37,042 nucleotides of DNA from a virus, in IMG/VR virus record IMGVR_UViG_3300028920_000159, positions 1 through 37,042 of that record; one strand, 5' to 3'. Of this stretch, positions 15,119-23,695 are shown one piece after another. A program made the position numbers and the translations under genes. The notes under the pieces are model-generated. The model made no database searches, was not told the DNA's origin, and saw only the letters and a list, made by a program, of their open reading frames with translations. The stretch's first letter is position 1, and each line of letters begins with the position of its first letter.

Positions 15119-17290
15119 GTGAGCAGGGTTTCGGTTATCATAGCCGGGCGAAATGAGAAGTACTTTCAACAGACCGTCGATTCCGTTTTGGAGTCGGCGG
15201 TCGGTGACGTTGAGGTCGTCGCCGTTGTCGACGAGGAGGAGTACTCCGGAGAGCTCGCAACAGACGACCCGTACGCGCGCCACAGCCTGCACTCTGACGA
15301 CCCGCGCGTGCGTATCATTCGCCTCGAGAAGGCTATCGGCCAGCGGGCCGGGTACAACCTGGGCGTCCGGGAGTCGACCGGCGAGCACGTCATGAAGATC
15401 GACGCGCATGCCCTGCTCAGCAAGGGTTTCGACGAGGAACTCAAGAACTGCTGCGGAGACAAGGACGTTGTTCTGCCGGAAATGCGCCGGCTGAACGTTC
15501 GGGAGTGGGCACCGAAGCGGGGCGGGGAAGCCATACACATGTACTTCGGGCTCGATATGTACTGCCATTACTGGCGGGACAGAACGAAAGCGAACACCGA
15601 GAAGTGCCCGGAGATCATGACCGGACAAGGATCGTGCTGGTTCTGTACCCGGGAGTGGAATGATCGTATCGGTCTCCTCGACGAGGGCGTCGGGTCCTGG
15701 GGGAACGTCGGAATCGAGATATCGCTCCGCACGTGGCTGCAGGGTGGTCGGCAGATATGTTGTACGACAGCCTGGCAGGCTCACTATTTCCGCAAGGACG
15801 ACGGCGGATTTCCGTATTCGCTGACCGGGCGGGACGTTGCGCGCGCGCACCGGTACACGCGTGAGCGGTACTTTTTCAACGATGCAGCCTTCGAACACCA
15901 GACCAGGCCGTTCGGCTGGCTGGTTCGAAAGTTTCAACCGCCAGGATGGGAGGCGTATCTCGTGGACTCGTTCAAGTCGCCCCGGGTGATAGTGTACTAC
16001 ACTGACTCGCAGCTGCAGCCGGAGCTCGCCAACGCTGTCAGGAAGCGGATCAAGAAGGTGTGCGGGCCGATCCCGATTATCAGCGTATCGCAGGAGCCGC
16101 TCAAGTTCGGGCGAAACGTCTGTATCGGGGAGCAGCCGCGCAAGTATAAGAGCGTGTACGAGGCCCTCCTCGCAGGCGTGAAGGCGGCGCCGGAGGGGTC
16201 GATCGTGTACCTGCTCGAGCACGACGTGTTCTATCACCCGTCGCATTTCGCGTTCCTGCCGGCCGAGCACGGGGTTCTCTATTTCAACGACAACCGGTAT
16301 TACTATCACCTGGGCTGTGACACGTTCGACCTTGCCCGGGGGAAGTGTGCGCTCTCGCAGTGTGTGGCATGGCGCGATGATATCATACAGCACGCCGAGG
16401 AGCGGCTCGCGGTTGCCGGCGACGACATGACCGAGTACTTCGAAACCTGGCAGAAGCGCAGCAGCCTCAAGACTCAGGGGTTCAGCTCAGATCGGCCGAA
16501 CGTCGATATCCTGCACGGGCAGAACCTGACGCTCCGGGGCAAAATGAAGAACGAATATATCCGCGGCAAGCGCAAGGGAATAGCGAACCTTCCAGGATGG
16601 GGCCGGGCTCCGCATTTCCGCAGCGTGACCGGGTACCGCAGGCAGGAGTCGAAACCGGCGCCGGCCAAGAAGGCGGTCTCGGTGAGGACGGGCGAGGTCG
16701 ACGTGGCGCAGGTACTGCAGCGCAAGTTCCGCAAGCTACTCCCGCAGGTGTCTCCGGTGCGCGCCCGGAAGGTCGGGCGGTCCTGGCTGCCGGAGCTGTT
16801 TCGAACCTGTCAGTTCACGAAGGGCGCCGAGATAGGGGTCCGTAAGGGCGAGTTCTCTGAGCTGATCTGCAAAGCAAACCCGACCGTTGAGCACATGTGC
16901 GTCGACCTCTGGCGGCCGTACTATATCCACAACAGCCAGAAGAGACACGACTCGCACCTGGCAGAAGCGAAGCGCCGGCTCAAGCCGTACCGGGTGCAGT
17001 TCGTGAATATGCCGAGTATGGAAGCCGCGCGAAACGTGGAGGACGAAAGCCTCGACTATGTGTACATCGACGCCGATCACCGGTTCGACTTTGTCATGGA
17101 GGACCTGATCGCGTGGGGTCGAAAGGTCCGGCCGGGCGGGATCGTGAGCGGTCACGACTACTATCGTTTCCGCAATGCGGGCGTGGTCGATGCTGTAGAC
17201 CTGTATACTCGGATGCATGGTGTGCAGGAATGGTTTGTGACGGATGAGAAAGAATCGAGCTTCTTCTGGGTGAAGCAATATGGCTGCTGA
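15119..17290 (+). CDS. three-domain glycosyltransferase / methyltransferase
   Basis: 723 residues from GTG 15119 after a taggggga ribosome site. Domain 1 (about 3-285) is a GT-A transferase: VSVIIAGRNE start, DAH at 95-97 (DxH metal motif), WGNVGIEISLRTWLQGG at 194-210 and AHYFRK at 221-226. These match the Gal/GalNAc motif and metal histidine of polypeptide GalNAc-transferases (GT27) in order. Domain 2 (about 288-530) has a separate YLLEHDVFY acidic motif near 367-369 and may be a second transferase. Domain 3 (about 545-720) is a class I SAM methyltransferase: GAEIGVRKGEFS loop near 568, YVYIDADHRFDFVMEDL near 647, and RPGGIVSGHDYY. It lies in the tail operon, overlapping the tail hub gene by 11 bases. 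I infer protein or virion glycan synthesis in the host cytoplasm. Confidence 0.85.
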   Translation: MSRVSVIIAGRNEKYFQQTVDSVLESAVGDVEVVAVVDEEEYSGELATDDPYARHSLHSDDPRVRIIRLEKAIGQRAGYNLGVRESTGEHVMKIDAHALLSKGFDEELKNCCGDKDVVLPEMRRLNVREWAPKRGGEAIHMYFGLDMYCHYWRDRTKANTEKCPEIMTGQGSCWFCTREWNDRIGLLDEGVGSWGNVGIEISLRTWLQGGRQICCTTAWQAHYFRKDDGGFPYSLTGRDVARAHRYTRERYFFNDAAFEHQTRPFGWLVRKFQPPGWEAYLVDSFKSPRVIVYYTDSQLQPELANAVRKRIKKVCGPIPIISVSQEPLKFGRNVCIGEQPRKYKSVYEALLAGVKAAPEGSIVYLLEHDVFYHPSHFAFLPAEHGVLYFNDNRYYYHLGCDTFDLARGKCALSQCVAWRDDIIQHAEERLAVAGDDMTEYFETWQKRSSLKTQGFSSDRPNVDILHGQNLTLRGKMKNEYIRGKRKGIANLPGWGRAPHFRSVTGYRRQESKPAPAKKAVSVRTGEVDVAQVLQRKFRKLLPQVSPVRARKVGRSWLPELFRTCQFTKGAEIGVRKGEFSELICKANPTVEHMCVDLWRPYYIHNSQKRHDSHLAEAKRRLKPYRVQFVNMPSMEAARNVEDESLDYVYIDADHRFDFVMEDLIAWGRKVRPGGIVSGHDYYRFRNAGVVDAVDLYTRMHGVQEWFVTDEKESSFFWVKQYGC

Positions 17291-20200
17291 TTTTGTACAT
17301 GCGATATTCAAACGCGGCGATAAGATAACCGCTCCGGGGAAAGAGTATCTCGGGATCAAGGATGGCATGCTGGTCACGTGGCACGACCCGGACGTGTACG
17401 ATCCCAAGTTCTCCGCATGGATGCAGCGCGTTTTTTTCTGTGTCAAGCTAAAGCGCGATCTGCTTCCGAAACTGATCGCGGGTGTTCAAGAAAGCCAGAA
17501 CGCGGCCGACGGGGCCGTCGACAAGAAAACCTATCTCGCGCGCATGGCCGCAATCGACATTGCGGAAGTCGAGAGAGTGGCGGGAATTTCGGGCCTTTCC
17601 GCTGACATGGCATCTGCCGAGATCATTCCCGAGCTGGATCTTACAGCAGGTAGCGAGAAGCTGATCAAGGTGCCGACACTGCAGGCCCCGACAGTCCGCG
17701 ACGTGATGAGTGTTTCGAGTGGAGCGTATGGCGTCGGAAGCGGGGACGACTACAGCGACTGGATCAGCGCGAGAGCCGATATCGCCAATCTCACAAACGA
17801 TCTGAGCTTCACTCAGTCGAGCGCCTTCACCCTTAATGGTGGCTCGAACATTTCGGAGTCTCTCAACGGGCATGCGCTGACCTTTGATTCTGACACGCCC
17901 CCGGCTGGCGATCCGACTTCTGGACTCATTACGTCCATAGATTACGAGGGGTATCTATTCGGCGATTTCCAGGAGGGGGCGGGCGAGACAGTATACGAGG
18001 GGCTCTACTGGAAAAGAATCCTCGCCGGTTCAAACGAAGACGCTTCTTGTATCACTACGTCGAGCGTGAGCACCGGATTTGACCTGGTTATCAGGAAGTG
18101 CATGATAGACGGCAACGGGCATATCGGCTGCGGAGTTCGTGCCGCGGATGCTGATGTGACACACTACATCTACAACAATGTGATCTGGAGTTTCGACGGC
18201 GCGAGCGGCGACGCATACGGTCTCCACCTGGACGCTCTCCACTCCTCGTCTGTGATTGAGAATAACACGATATACAGCATTGGCGGGACGAGCTCTGCTG
18301 GTATCGATGCTGAAAACAACGCATGCACGATTCGGAATAACGCAGTATACGACTGTACAAGCTGTTTCCTGGCCGTTGGATCGGCAACCGGAAACAACAA
18401 CGCGGCAAGCGATACCACAGGAGAAGATGGGGACTTCTCGAGTGGATCAGGAAACCAATCGTCGCGCAGCGCCGCGACTGATTTTGAAAGCACCACTGAC
18501 ACCGTCGCTGCGTTCCTGAACATTGCCAGCGGTGGCGGTCTAAAGTATGCAGGAAACGCAACCATACTCGGTGGTAACACTACCGGCATACGCGGGAACA
18601 CCCGGCCGGTTTCCGGTGAAAATCCCTCAATCGGAGCCGCAGAAGTCAATCCGGGCTCCTCTTCTGCTTCTGCCAGCGAAAGCGGAAGTGAAAGTGCGTC
18701 GCCCTCAACATCAGAGTCGGCCTCTGAAAGCAGCTCGCCCTCGGCTTCAGAATCAGCCAGCCCGAGCACGTCTGAAAGTGCAAGCCCGTCAGCTTCCGAG
18801 TCCGGCAGCGAGTCCGCCTCAGAATCAGGCAGCGAGTCAGCAAGCCCCTCGGCAAGCGAGTCGGGATCTGAGAGTGCTTCCGAATCTGGCAGCGAAAGCG
18901 CGAGTGAATCGGGCTCAGAGTCCACCTCCCCCTCGACCAGCGAGTCGGCAAGTGAGAGCCCCTCAGAGAGTGGCTCAGAGTCTGCCTCAGAGAGTGCCTC
19001 GCCGTCGGCTTCTGGTGGCGGTTCTGCTTCCGAGTCGGCCAGTGAGTCGGCATCATACAGCGGGTCAGCATCAGAGAGCGCGAGCGAGTCGGCCAGCCCG
19101 TCCGGGTTCCCGACGTTTGACGAGGCAGCGGCGCTCACCGTGCGCAAGTGGGTCGGGCGTGTTACGGTCTATTGGGGCGGGGCCCTGCTGGACAACATCG
19201 AAGTCACATGGCCGGGGACCGTCGCAAACTGGCTCATGGACGAGGTCCCGCAGCTTCCCCCACAGATAGCCAACGGGGTGGACACAGTCGCGTACAAGTG
19301 GTTCCGGTGCGACGGGGTGGCCACGCTCGACGACATGGTCCTGGCGCCCGGAGACGAGGCCGCAGCGGCTCTCTACGAAATGGGATGGTGGGGCGGCACG
19401 TTCGCCGGTGCCCTGGGGGCATTTACCGACCCGCAGTACCTGCGGCTCCGCCTGGTCGAGCAGGCCGTGGCGACTGTTACGGTTGCCGGCGACGCAGCCC
19501 TCGGCGAGTACCCTGTCGACTTCACGATCAAGGTGTTCAGCGGTGTGGGCGGTTCCGTGCTCGAGGACGAGGTCGCGGTGACAGGAAACGCTCAGGTCAG
19601 CCGCGACGTATCTGTCGGGCCGGTGTCGGAAGCTACTGCCGTACTGCTGACGATCACGAAGTGGAGCGACGCCGATGCGGTGATCAAGATATCGGAGCTC
19701 TTCACCTCGGCTTCCGCGGTGTACGATGGCGACGAGATCATGACGATGAACGTGTTCGAAGAGAACGAGATCAAGAACGCAACGCTTCCGACCGGGAACA
19801 TTGCAGCGAATGAGCTCGAGCTCGCTCTGAACAACGTCGACGACAAGTTCTTTCCGGCCAACGACCTGGCGCCGTATCATGCCATGGTCCGGAAGAACCG
19901 CAAGATCGTCGCCGAGATCGGGCTTGTGATACCCGACGGCGGCGGGACCGAATACATTGCCATGGGCACGTACTGGAGTGGGGACTGGAAGGTCTCCGAG
20001 GGCGGCACAACCGCTTCGACCACGGCAATGGACCGCCTCGGCCGGCTGCAGAAAATGACGTTCTCCACCAGCGAGGTCTATTTCGACTACACGATCGGAC
20101 AGCTGATCGACGTGGTTATGACCGCGGCACGGCTGCAAATGTTCGATCTTGAGTACGAAGTCGACGCCGAGCTGTACGGCGACGACTACACAATACCCGT

Positions 20201-21113
20201 TGCGTGGTTCCCGAAGGTTTCGTTCTTCGAAGCCCTCAACACGCTGTCGGGCGCGTGCCTCGGGTCTATCTACGTGGACCGCCAGGACGTTATCCAGTGT
20301 GAAGCCCCGGCCGAGATCGGCGCGTACGAGTACGAGCTCACTGCTGACGACTATTACGAGCGCCGGCAGCCGGAGGAATCGGAGAGCGTCGAGAACCGTA
20401 TCGAGGTCACAACGCAGCCGCTGCGCCTGGACCCGGACGAGGGCGAGGGCGTCGAGGTGTACCGGTCCAGCGAACCGCTCACCCTCGAGGTCGGCGAATC
20501 GCTCGAGAAGCTGATTGAGTACAGCGACAAGCCGGTCGACGGCGCAGTCTTTTCCGTCGAAGCAACAGACGGGTCCTCTTTCGTCGGTTCGGTAACGGTC
20601 AACAACTCGTATGCGTGGGGAGCTGAGCTCACCGTTGAGTGCACGACGGCCGGAGAATTCGAAATCGTGGCGGAGGGCGACCTGTACACGGTCGATGGGA
20701 AAGAGGTCGTCGTGAAGATCGACAACGACAGCCAATTCCAGTACGGCGAGCAGCGGTACGCCCTGAAGGACAACCCGCTGATCCAGACCGAAGCGCTTGC
20801 CACCAAGATCGCGGAGACGCTTCTGGAGACATACCGGGACCCGTCGCGCGACATAGAACTGAACTGGCGCGGGAACCCGAATGTCAAGCTCAACACGGTG
20901 ATCCGCGCGCCGGAGTACGTCCGCGGCGCCGTCAGCAATAAGTCTGATTTCGTGGTATTCAAGCAGAAAACGATCTTCGACGGGACACTGTGCGCAACGC
21001 TCAGCGGTCGACGCGTGCGCGAGACGAATCTGGTTGTCGTCCAGGACACGGACGGCAGCGGATACGATATTCAGGATACGGACGACAGCGGGAATATCGT
21101 CTGGCAGGACTAA
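17280..21113 (+). CDS. beta-helix / serine-rich stalk / tail hub fusion
   Basis: 1277 residues. Residues 1-110 are a mixed domain. About 125-455 read as a right-handed beta-helix: repeated short turns such as THYIYNNVIWSFDG, SSVIENNTIYSIGG, ACTIRNNAVYDCTS, ending RGNTRPVSGENPSIGAAEV, the usual end of pectate-lyase-like helices. About 458-608 are Ser-rich SES/SPSTSES/GSES repeats. About 610-1277 look like a phage tail hub or tail-associated structural protein: NVFEENEIKNATLPTGNIAA, ELELALNNVDDKFFPANDLA, then MGTYWSGDWKV and the FFEALNTLSGACLGSIYVDR domain. The order after tape measure and before fibre genes fits a baseplate hub. The beta-helix could bind or cut a surface polysaccharide. No catalytic residues were identified. 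Confidence 0.8.
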   Translation: MAADFVHAIFKRGDKITAPGKEYLGIKDGMLVTWHDPDVYDPKFSAWMQRVFFCVKLKRDLLPKLIAGVQESQNAADGAVDKKTYLARMAAIDIAEVERVAGISGLSADMASAEIIPELDLTAGSEKLIKVPTLQAPTVRDVMSVSSGAYGVGSGDDYSDWISARADIANLTNDLSFTQSSAFTLNGGSNISESLNGHALTFDSDTPPAGDPTSGLITSIDYEGYLFGDFQEGAGETVYEGLYWKRILAGSNEDASCITTSSVSTGFDLVIRKCMIDGNGHIGCGVRAADADVTHYIYNNVIWSFDGASGDAYGLHLDALHSSSVIENNTIYSIGGTSSAGIDAENNACTIRNNAVYDCTSCFLAVGSATGNNNAASDTTGEDGDFSSGSGNQSSRSAATDFESTTDTVAAFLNIASGGGLKYAGNATILGGNTTGIRGNTRPVSGENPSIGAAEVNPGSSSASASESGSESASPSTSESASESSSPSASESASPSTSESASPSASESGSESASESGSESASPSASESGSESASESGSESASESGSESTSPSTSESASESPSESGSESASESASPSASGGGSASESASESASYSGSASESASESASPSGFPTFDEAAALTVRKWVGRVTVYWGGALLDNIEVTWPGTVANWLMDEVPQLPPQIANGVDTVAYKWFRCDGVATLDDMVLAPGDEAAAALYEMGWWGGTFAGALGAFTDPQYLRLRLVEQAVATVTVAGDAALGEYPVDFTIKVFSGVGGSVLEDEVAVTGNAQVSRDVSVGPVSEATAVLLTITKWSDADAVIKISELFTSASAVYDGDEIMTMNVFEENEIKNATLPTGNIAANELELALNNVDDKFFPANDLAPYHAMVRKNRKIVAEIGLVIPDGGGTEYIAMGTYWSGDWKVSEGGTTASTTAMDRLGRLQKMTFSTSEVYFDYTIGQLIDVVMTAARLQMFDLEYEVDAELYGDDYTIPVAWFPKVSFFEALNTLSGACLGSIYVDRQDVIQCEAPAEIGAYEYELTADDYYERRQPEESESVENRIEVTTQPLRLDPDEGEGVEVYRSSEPLTLEVGESLEKLIEYSDKPVDGAVFSVEATDGSSFVGSVTVNNSYAWGAELTVECTTAGEFEIVAEGDLYTVDGKEVVVKIDNDSQFQYGEQRYALKDNPLIQTEALATKIAETLLETYRDPSRDIELNWRGNPNVKLNTVIRAPEYVRGAVSNKSDFVVFKQKTIFDGTLCATLSGRRVRETNLVVVQDTDGSGYDIQDTDDSGNIVWQD
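18651..19106 (+). repeat. serine-rich SES repeat tract (second copy)
   Basis: About 150 codons of the same Ser-rich repeat type as the tail completion fusion, with more Gly and Pro (SGSES, SPSTSES, SPSASES). Serine is encoded by mixed TCN and AGY codons. It separates the beta-helix from the tail hub part. Two tracts of the same unusual composition in different structural genes of one phage suggest a shared origin or gene conversion. Confidence 0.88.
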
Positions 21114-21131
21114 CCGAGAGAGAGGCGACAC

Positions 21132-22397
21132 ATGCCGTCAAACGTAACGACAATCGCAGGAGCAACCCCGCTCGATTTCTACCTGGGGAACTACTCGTAC
21201 GCCGACTTCGACGCTGAGGGTGTTTCGGCGAAGCTCAGGTTCAAACTGGACACCGTCACGCACCGGCTGATGTGGAAGAACGCCGCAGGGACCACGGTCA
21301 AGGCCATGGCCGACGCGTCGACTACCGCGAACCATGGATCCGCCCGGGTGCTCTTTACGGACGCCCTCGGTGCTGCAGATGCGTCCGCGGCGCTGAAGTA
21401 TGACGGCAACGCTCTCGGGTTGGGCATGAGCGGTTTTCGGGGCTGGCCGAGCGGGAAGGGCATAATCCAGCTCGGGGACGAGAACGGCTTCTATGCAGAC
21501 GACGACACCGAGCTGAGCGTGCTTTTCAATGCCTATTACGACGATACGGATTCGCGCTATGAATACGCCTCGACGGGCGCCGTGGCACGGCACAAGCTCG
21601 GGCCGGCGCTGCATGCTCTGCAGGTGGCCGCAAGCGGAACAGCCGACACGGAGATTACCTGGCTGGATATTCTCGAGCTCGACGCAGCGACCGCAGGATG
21701 GCCGATTCATTTCCGCAAGGGTCAGAGCGGAGCGACGGCCAGCGCAAGCGCGGATACGATGGTTATGGAGGCGGCCGGCACGGGCCTCGACTTCGAGCTC
21801 TCAATGCTTGCCGGCGACGGAAGGGACATTCGGCACTATCTCGGCGACACGACCGATCCGGACTACTTCCAGCACTTGTACTCGCGCACCAACCAGAAGC
21901 ACACGTATAAGATGGGGTCCTGGAACGCGTTCACCTGGGAGGAAGATACCCGATACGCCGGCGTCGGTGTTTCGAATCCGCTCGCACACTGGCACGTGTA
22001 CCATAACAGTTCGGACACGACGGCGATCCGCGAGTTTATCCGCATGACCCACGACGCACAGTACCCCGGCGACGGGTTCGGTGTGCGTATTACGGGCGTG
22101 CTCAACAACCAGACGCAGGCAACGCAGTACACCGCAGGAGCGATTGACATACTATGGGCGGACGAGAACGCCGGCCACGCCGACCAGGTGTTCCACACGA
22201 CGAACGCCTGGAGCCTCGAGGAGACGCTCCGACTGATAGGTCAGGAGAACGGCGCGCAGCTGCTATCAACGGGCGCGCTGTACTTCGGTGAGCATGCCAC
22301 GAACGGTACGTGGCGCATTGTTCGAAGCGGGAACGACCTCGTAATTCAGCGCCGGGAGACCGGCTCGTACGTCACCAAAAGCACTATAAGCGCGTAG
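21132..22397 (+). CDS. tail fibre-like / receptor-binding structural protein
   Basis: 421 residues, ATG preceded by gagagaggcgaca. Predominantly beta with Asp/Gly/Thr-rich turns. The N-terminus (NVTTIAGATPLDFYLGNYSY) may be the tail attachment region. Middle repeats such as ALKYDGNALGLGMSGF, WLDILELDAATAGWPIHFR and TGLDFELSMLAGDGRDIRHY, plus the C-terminal LLSTGALYFGEHATNGTWRI and RSGNDLVIQRRETGSYVTK, resemble fibre shafts and the terminal segments of phage side-tail proteins. No chaperone domain or catalytic motif is visible. It follows the hub gene by 18 bases, which supports a tail-tip appendage role. Confidence 0.7.
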   Translation: MPSNVTTIAGATPLDFYLGNYSYADFDAEGVSAKLRFKLDTVTHRLMWKNAAGTTVKAMADASTTANHGSARVLFTDALGAADASAALKYDGNALGLGMSGFRGWPSGKGIIQLGDENGFYADDDTELSVLFNAYYDDTDSRYEYASTGAVARHKLGPALHALQVAASGTADTEITWLDILELDAATAGWPIHFRKGQSGATASASADTMVMEAAGTGLDFELSMLAGDGRDIRHYLGDTTDPDYFQHLYSRTNQKHTYKMGSWNAFTWEEDTRYAGVGVSNPLAHWHVYHNSSDTTAIREFIRMTHDAQYPGDGFGVRITGVLNNQTQATQYTAGAIDILWADENAGHADQVFHTTNAWSLEETLRLIGQENGAQLLSTGALYFGEHATNGTWRIVRSGNDLVIQRRETGSYVTKSTISA

Positions 22398-22409
22398 CAG
22401 GAGGAAGTA

Positions 22410-22937
22410 GTGCACTACTGGACACTTGCGATCGGCGATATTCCGGAAGAGCTGCAGCCCATAGTTGATCACAACGTGGCTAAATGGGACATGGAGATCG
22501 TCAGGCTCGACGCGATCACCGACCTCGAGGGGATCGCGCTGGTCGAGGAGCTGACCCGCGTCTCGGATATCTACCGGCACGAGCGGGCAGCCAATAACAC
22601 AGACTACGCCGAGGCGTACCTCGACCTTGATTGCAAGCTCCTGATGTCTCTCGACGAGTACGAGCCCGAGGCCCTGCCGTACTGGCCGGAGGAGACCACG
22701 CTGAGCGCCGACAAGCAGCCAGATACGTTTATCATGATCGTGTCGCCGGGCGCCGCTCAACGGGCGCTTGACATTGCCGCCGAGAAGGGCGGGGCGTTTA
22801 ATACCGGTGCGTATTGCTGGCCTCGTCGCGTGTGGCGTGAGTTCAAGGGTATCACGCAGATCGACCCGTCATGCTACGAACACGGAATGTATTCTGTTAA
22901 GAGACGCCGAGCGCTGCAGGCCGCAGCCAAGGCATAA
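22410..22937 (+). CDS. small GT32-like glycosyltransferase candidate
   Basis: 175 residues from GTG 22410, with an aggaggaag ribosome site. Residues 64-82 (TDYAEAYLDLDCKLLMSLD) resemble the core GT32/Och1 motif, in which a YLDLDV segment carries the metal-binding DxD (here D72 and D74) and is followed by a hydrophobic stretch and LD. The N-terminus, with its IP and W...IVRLDA segments, is also compatible. The protein is shorter than typical GT32 enzymes and the classic double glycine before the DxD is missing. It could therefore be a minimal or degenerate transferase. It sits among tail appendage genes, as the three-domain glycosyltransferase does. Confidence 0.5.
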   Translation: MHYWTLAIGDIPEELQPIVDHNVAKWDMEIVRLDAITDLEGIALVEELTRVSDIYRHERAANNTDYAEAYLDLDCKLLMSLDEYEPEALPYWPEETTLSADKQPDTFIMIVSPGAAQRALDIAAEKGGAFNTGAYCWPRRVWREFKGITQIDPSCYEHGMYSVKRRRALQAAAKA

Positions 22938-22964
22938 CCGTCACCCCGTCAGGAGGAGTGAACA

Positions 22965-23210
22965 ATGGAAGAGCTGAGCCTCAGAGACAGGCACGCGATT
23001 CACAACGATAACATTTACAAGATCAATCTGCTGCTCTACGATGCGAACCGGTGCAAGCTGGTCGCTGAGAAGTGCGGGCCGGCCGCCAAGCTCGACGCCC
23101 TGCTCAAGGCGATCCCGCAGCTCGAGCGGGAGCTGAGGGCATGGGAAGAGCTCAAGGCAGGACTACCCGTGCTTGAGGAAACCGAACCGACACCAAACCC
23201 GGAGGCGTAA
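22965..23210 (+). CDS. small coiled-coil protein, unrecognised
   Basis: 81 residues after an aggaggagtgaaca ribosome site. Mostly helical and charged, with heptad-like spacing in LLLYDANRCKLVAEKCGPAAKLDALLK and IPQLERELRAWEELKAGL, and a short acidic, Pro-rich end. Two cysteines are not in a metal-binding arrangement. It lies between the GT32-like gene and a small beta protein in the late operon. Chaperone or virion accessory are both possible. Confidence 0.65.
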   Translation: MEELSLRDRHAIHNDNIYKINLLLYDANRCKLVAEKCGPAAKLDALLKAIPQLERELRAWEELKAGLPVLEETEPTPNPEA

Positions 23211-23213
23211 GTT

Positions 23214-23681
23214 ATGGCAGAATGGACCGCACCGAAGGTCGATTGGGGCGCAACCGACGCCGTCCCTCACACCGAGCTGAACAAGAACGGCGAAAACGTG
23301 CAGTGGCTGCGCAACACGATGGCCATCACCGGGTCGACTGTTGGGCGCAGCATGAGCCCCACGTCGGAGAGCACGCGCGACATGTGCATGATCACCGTGC
23401 CCGCGAATACTGTGCTCAAGCTCAAGCATTGGCGGTTCTTCTTCGACAACGAGGACGACATTCGCCTGCAGGTCGAGGTGAAGTATCGGGCCAGCGGCGC
23501 GGTTCAGTATGACAAAACCTCAACCGCGCAGTACGACGACGACGAGCTGGACGAGACCGTTATCAACACGACCGGCACCCCCCAGGATATGACGATTTGG
23601 GTCACTGTGCACAACATCAACAACTTCTCCACCCGAACAGTTAGCGGCGGCTGGTGGCTGCTGTTCGCTCTCGAGAGCTGA
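23214..23681 (+). CDS. small tail appendage protein (probable)
   Basis: 155 residues; ggagg overlaps the end of the previous gene, 8 bases before the ATG. The start (WTAPKVDWGATDAVPHTELN and KNGENVQWLRN) has the W....DW.....V....LN...EN...L pattern found at the N-terminus of many phage tail fibre or appendage proteins. The C-terminal two thirds is a beta-sandwich-like series (LKLKHWRFFFDNEDDIRLQV, then EDETV and MTIWVTVHN) ending in an aromatic GGWWLLFAL. It precedes the lysis genes, a usual place for the last virion gene. Confidence 0.65.
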   Translation: MAEWTAPKVDWGATDAVPHTELNKNGENVQWLRNTMAITGSTVGRSMSPTSESTRDMCMITVPANTVLKLKHWRFFFDNEDDIRLQVEVKYRASGAVQYDKTSTAQYDDDELDETVINTTGTPQDMTIWVTVHNINNFSTRTVSGGWWLLFALES

Positions 23682-23695
23682 CAAGGGGATCTGCA

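Noticed and set aside
18170-19147. Repetitive minus-strand protein rich in Leu-Ala-Asp-Ser-Glu
   Set aside because: It is the reverse reading of the SES repeat and has no independent support; repeats read in any frame look regular.
19071-21131. 686-codon minus-strand frame opposite the tail hub
   Set aside because: Same cause as the capsid antisense frame; no ribosome site or recognisable domain, and the plus-strand hub gene is well supported.
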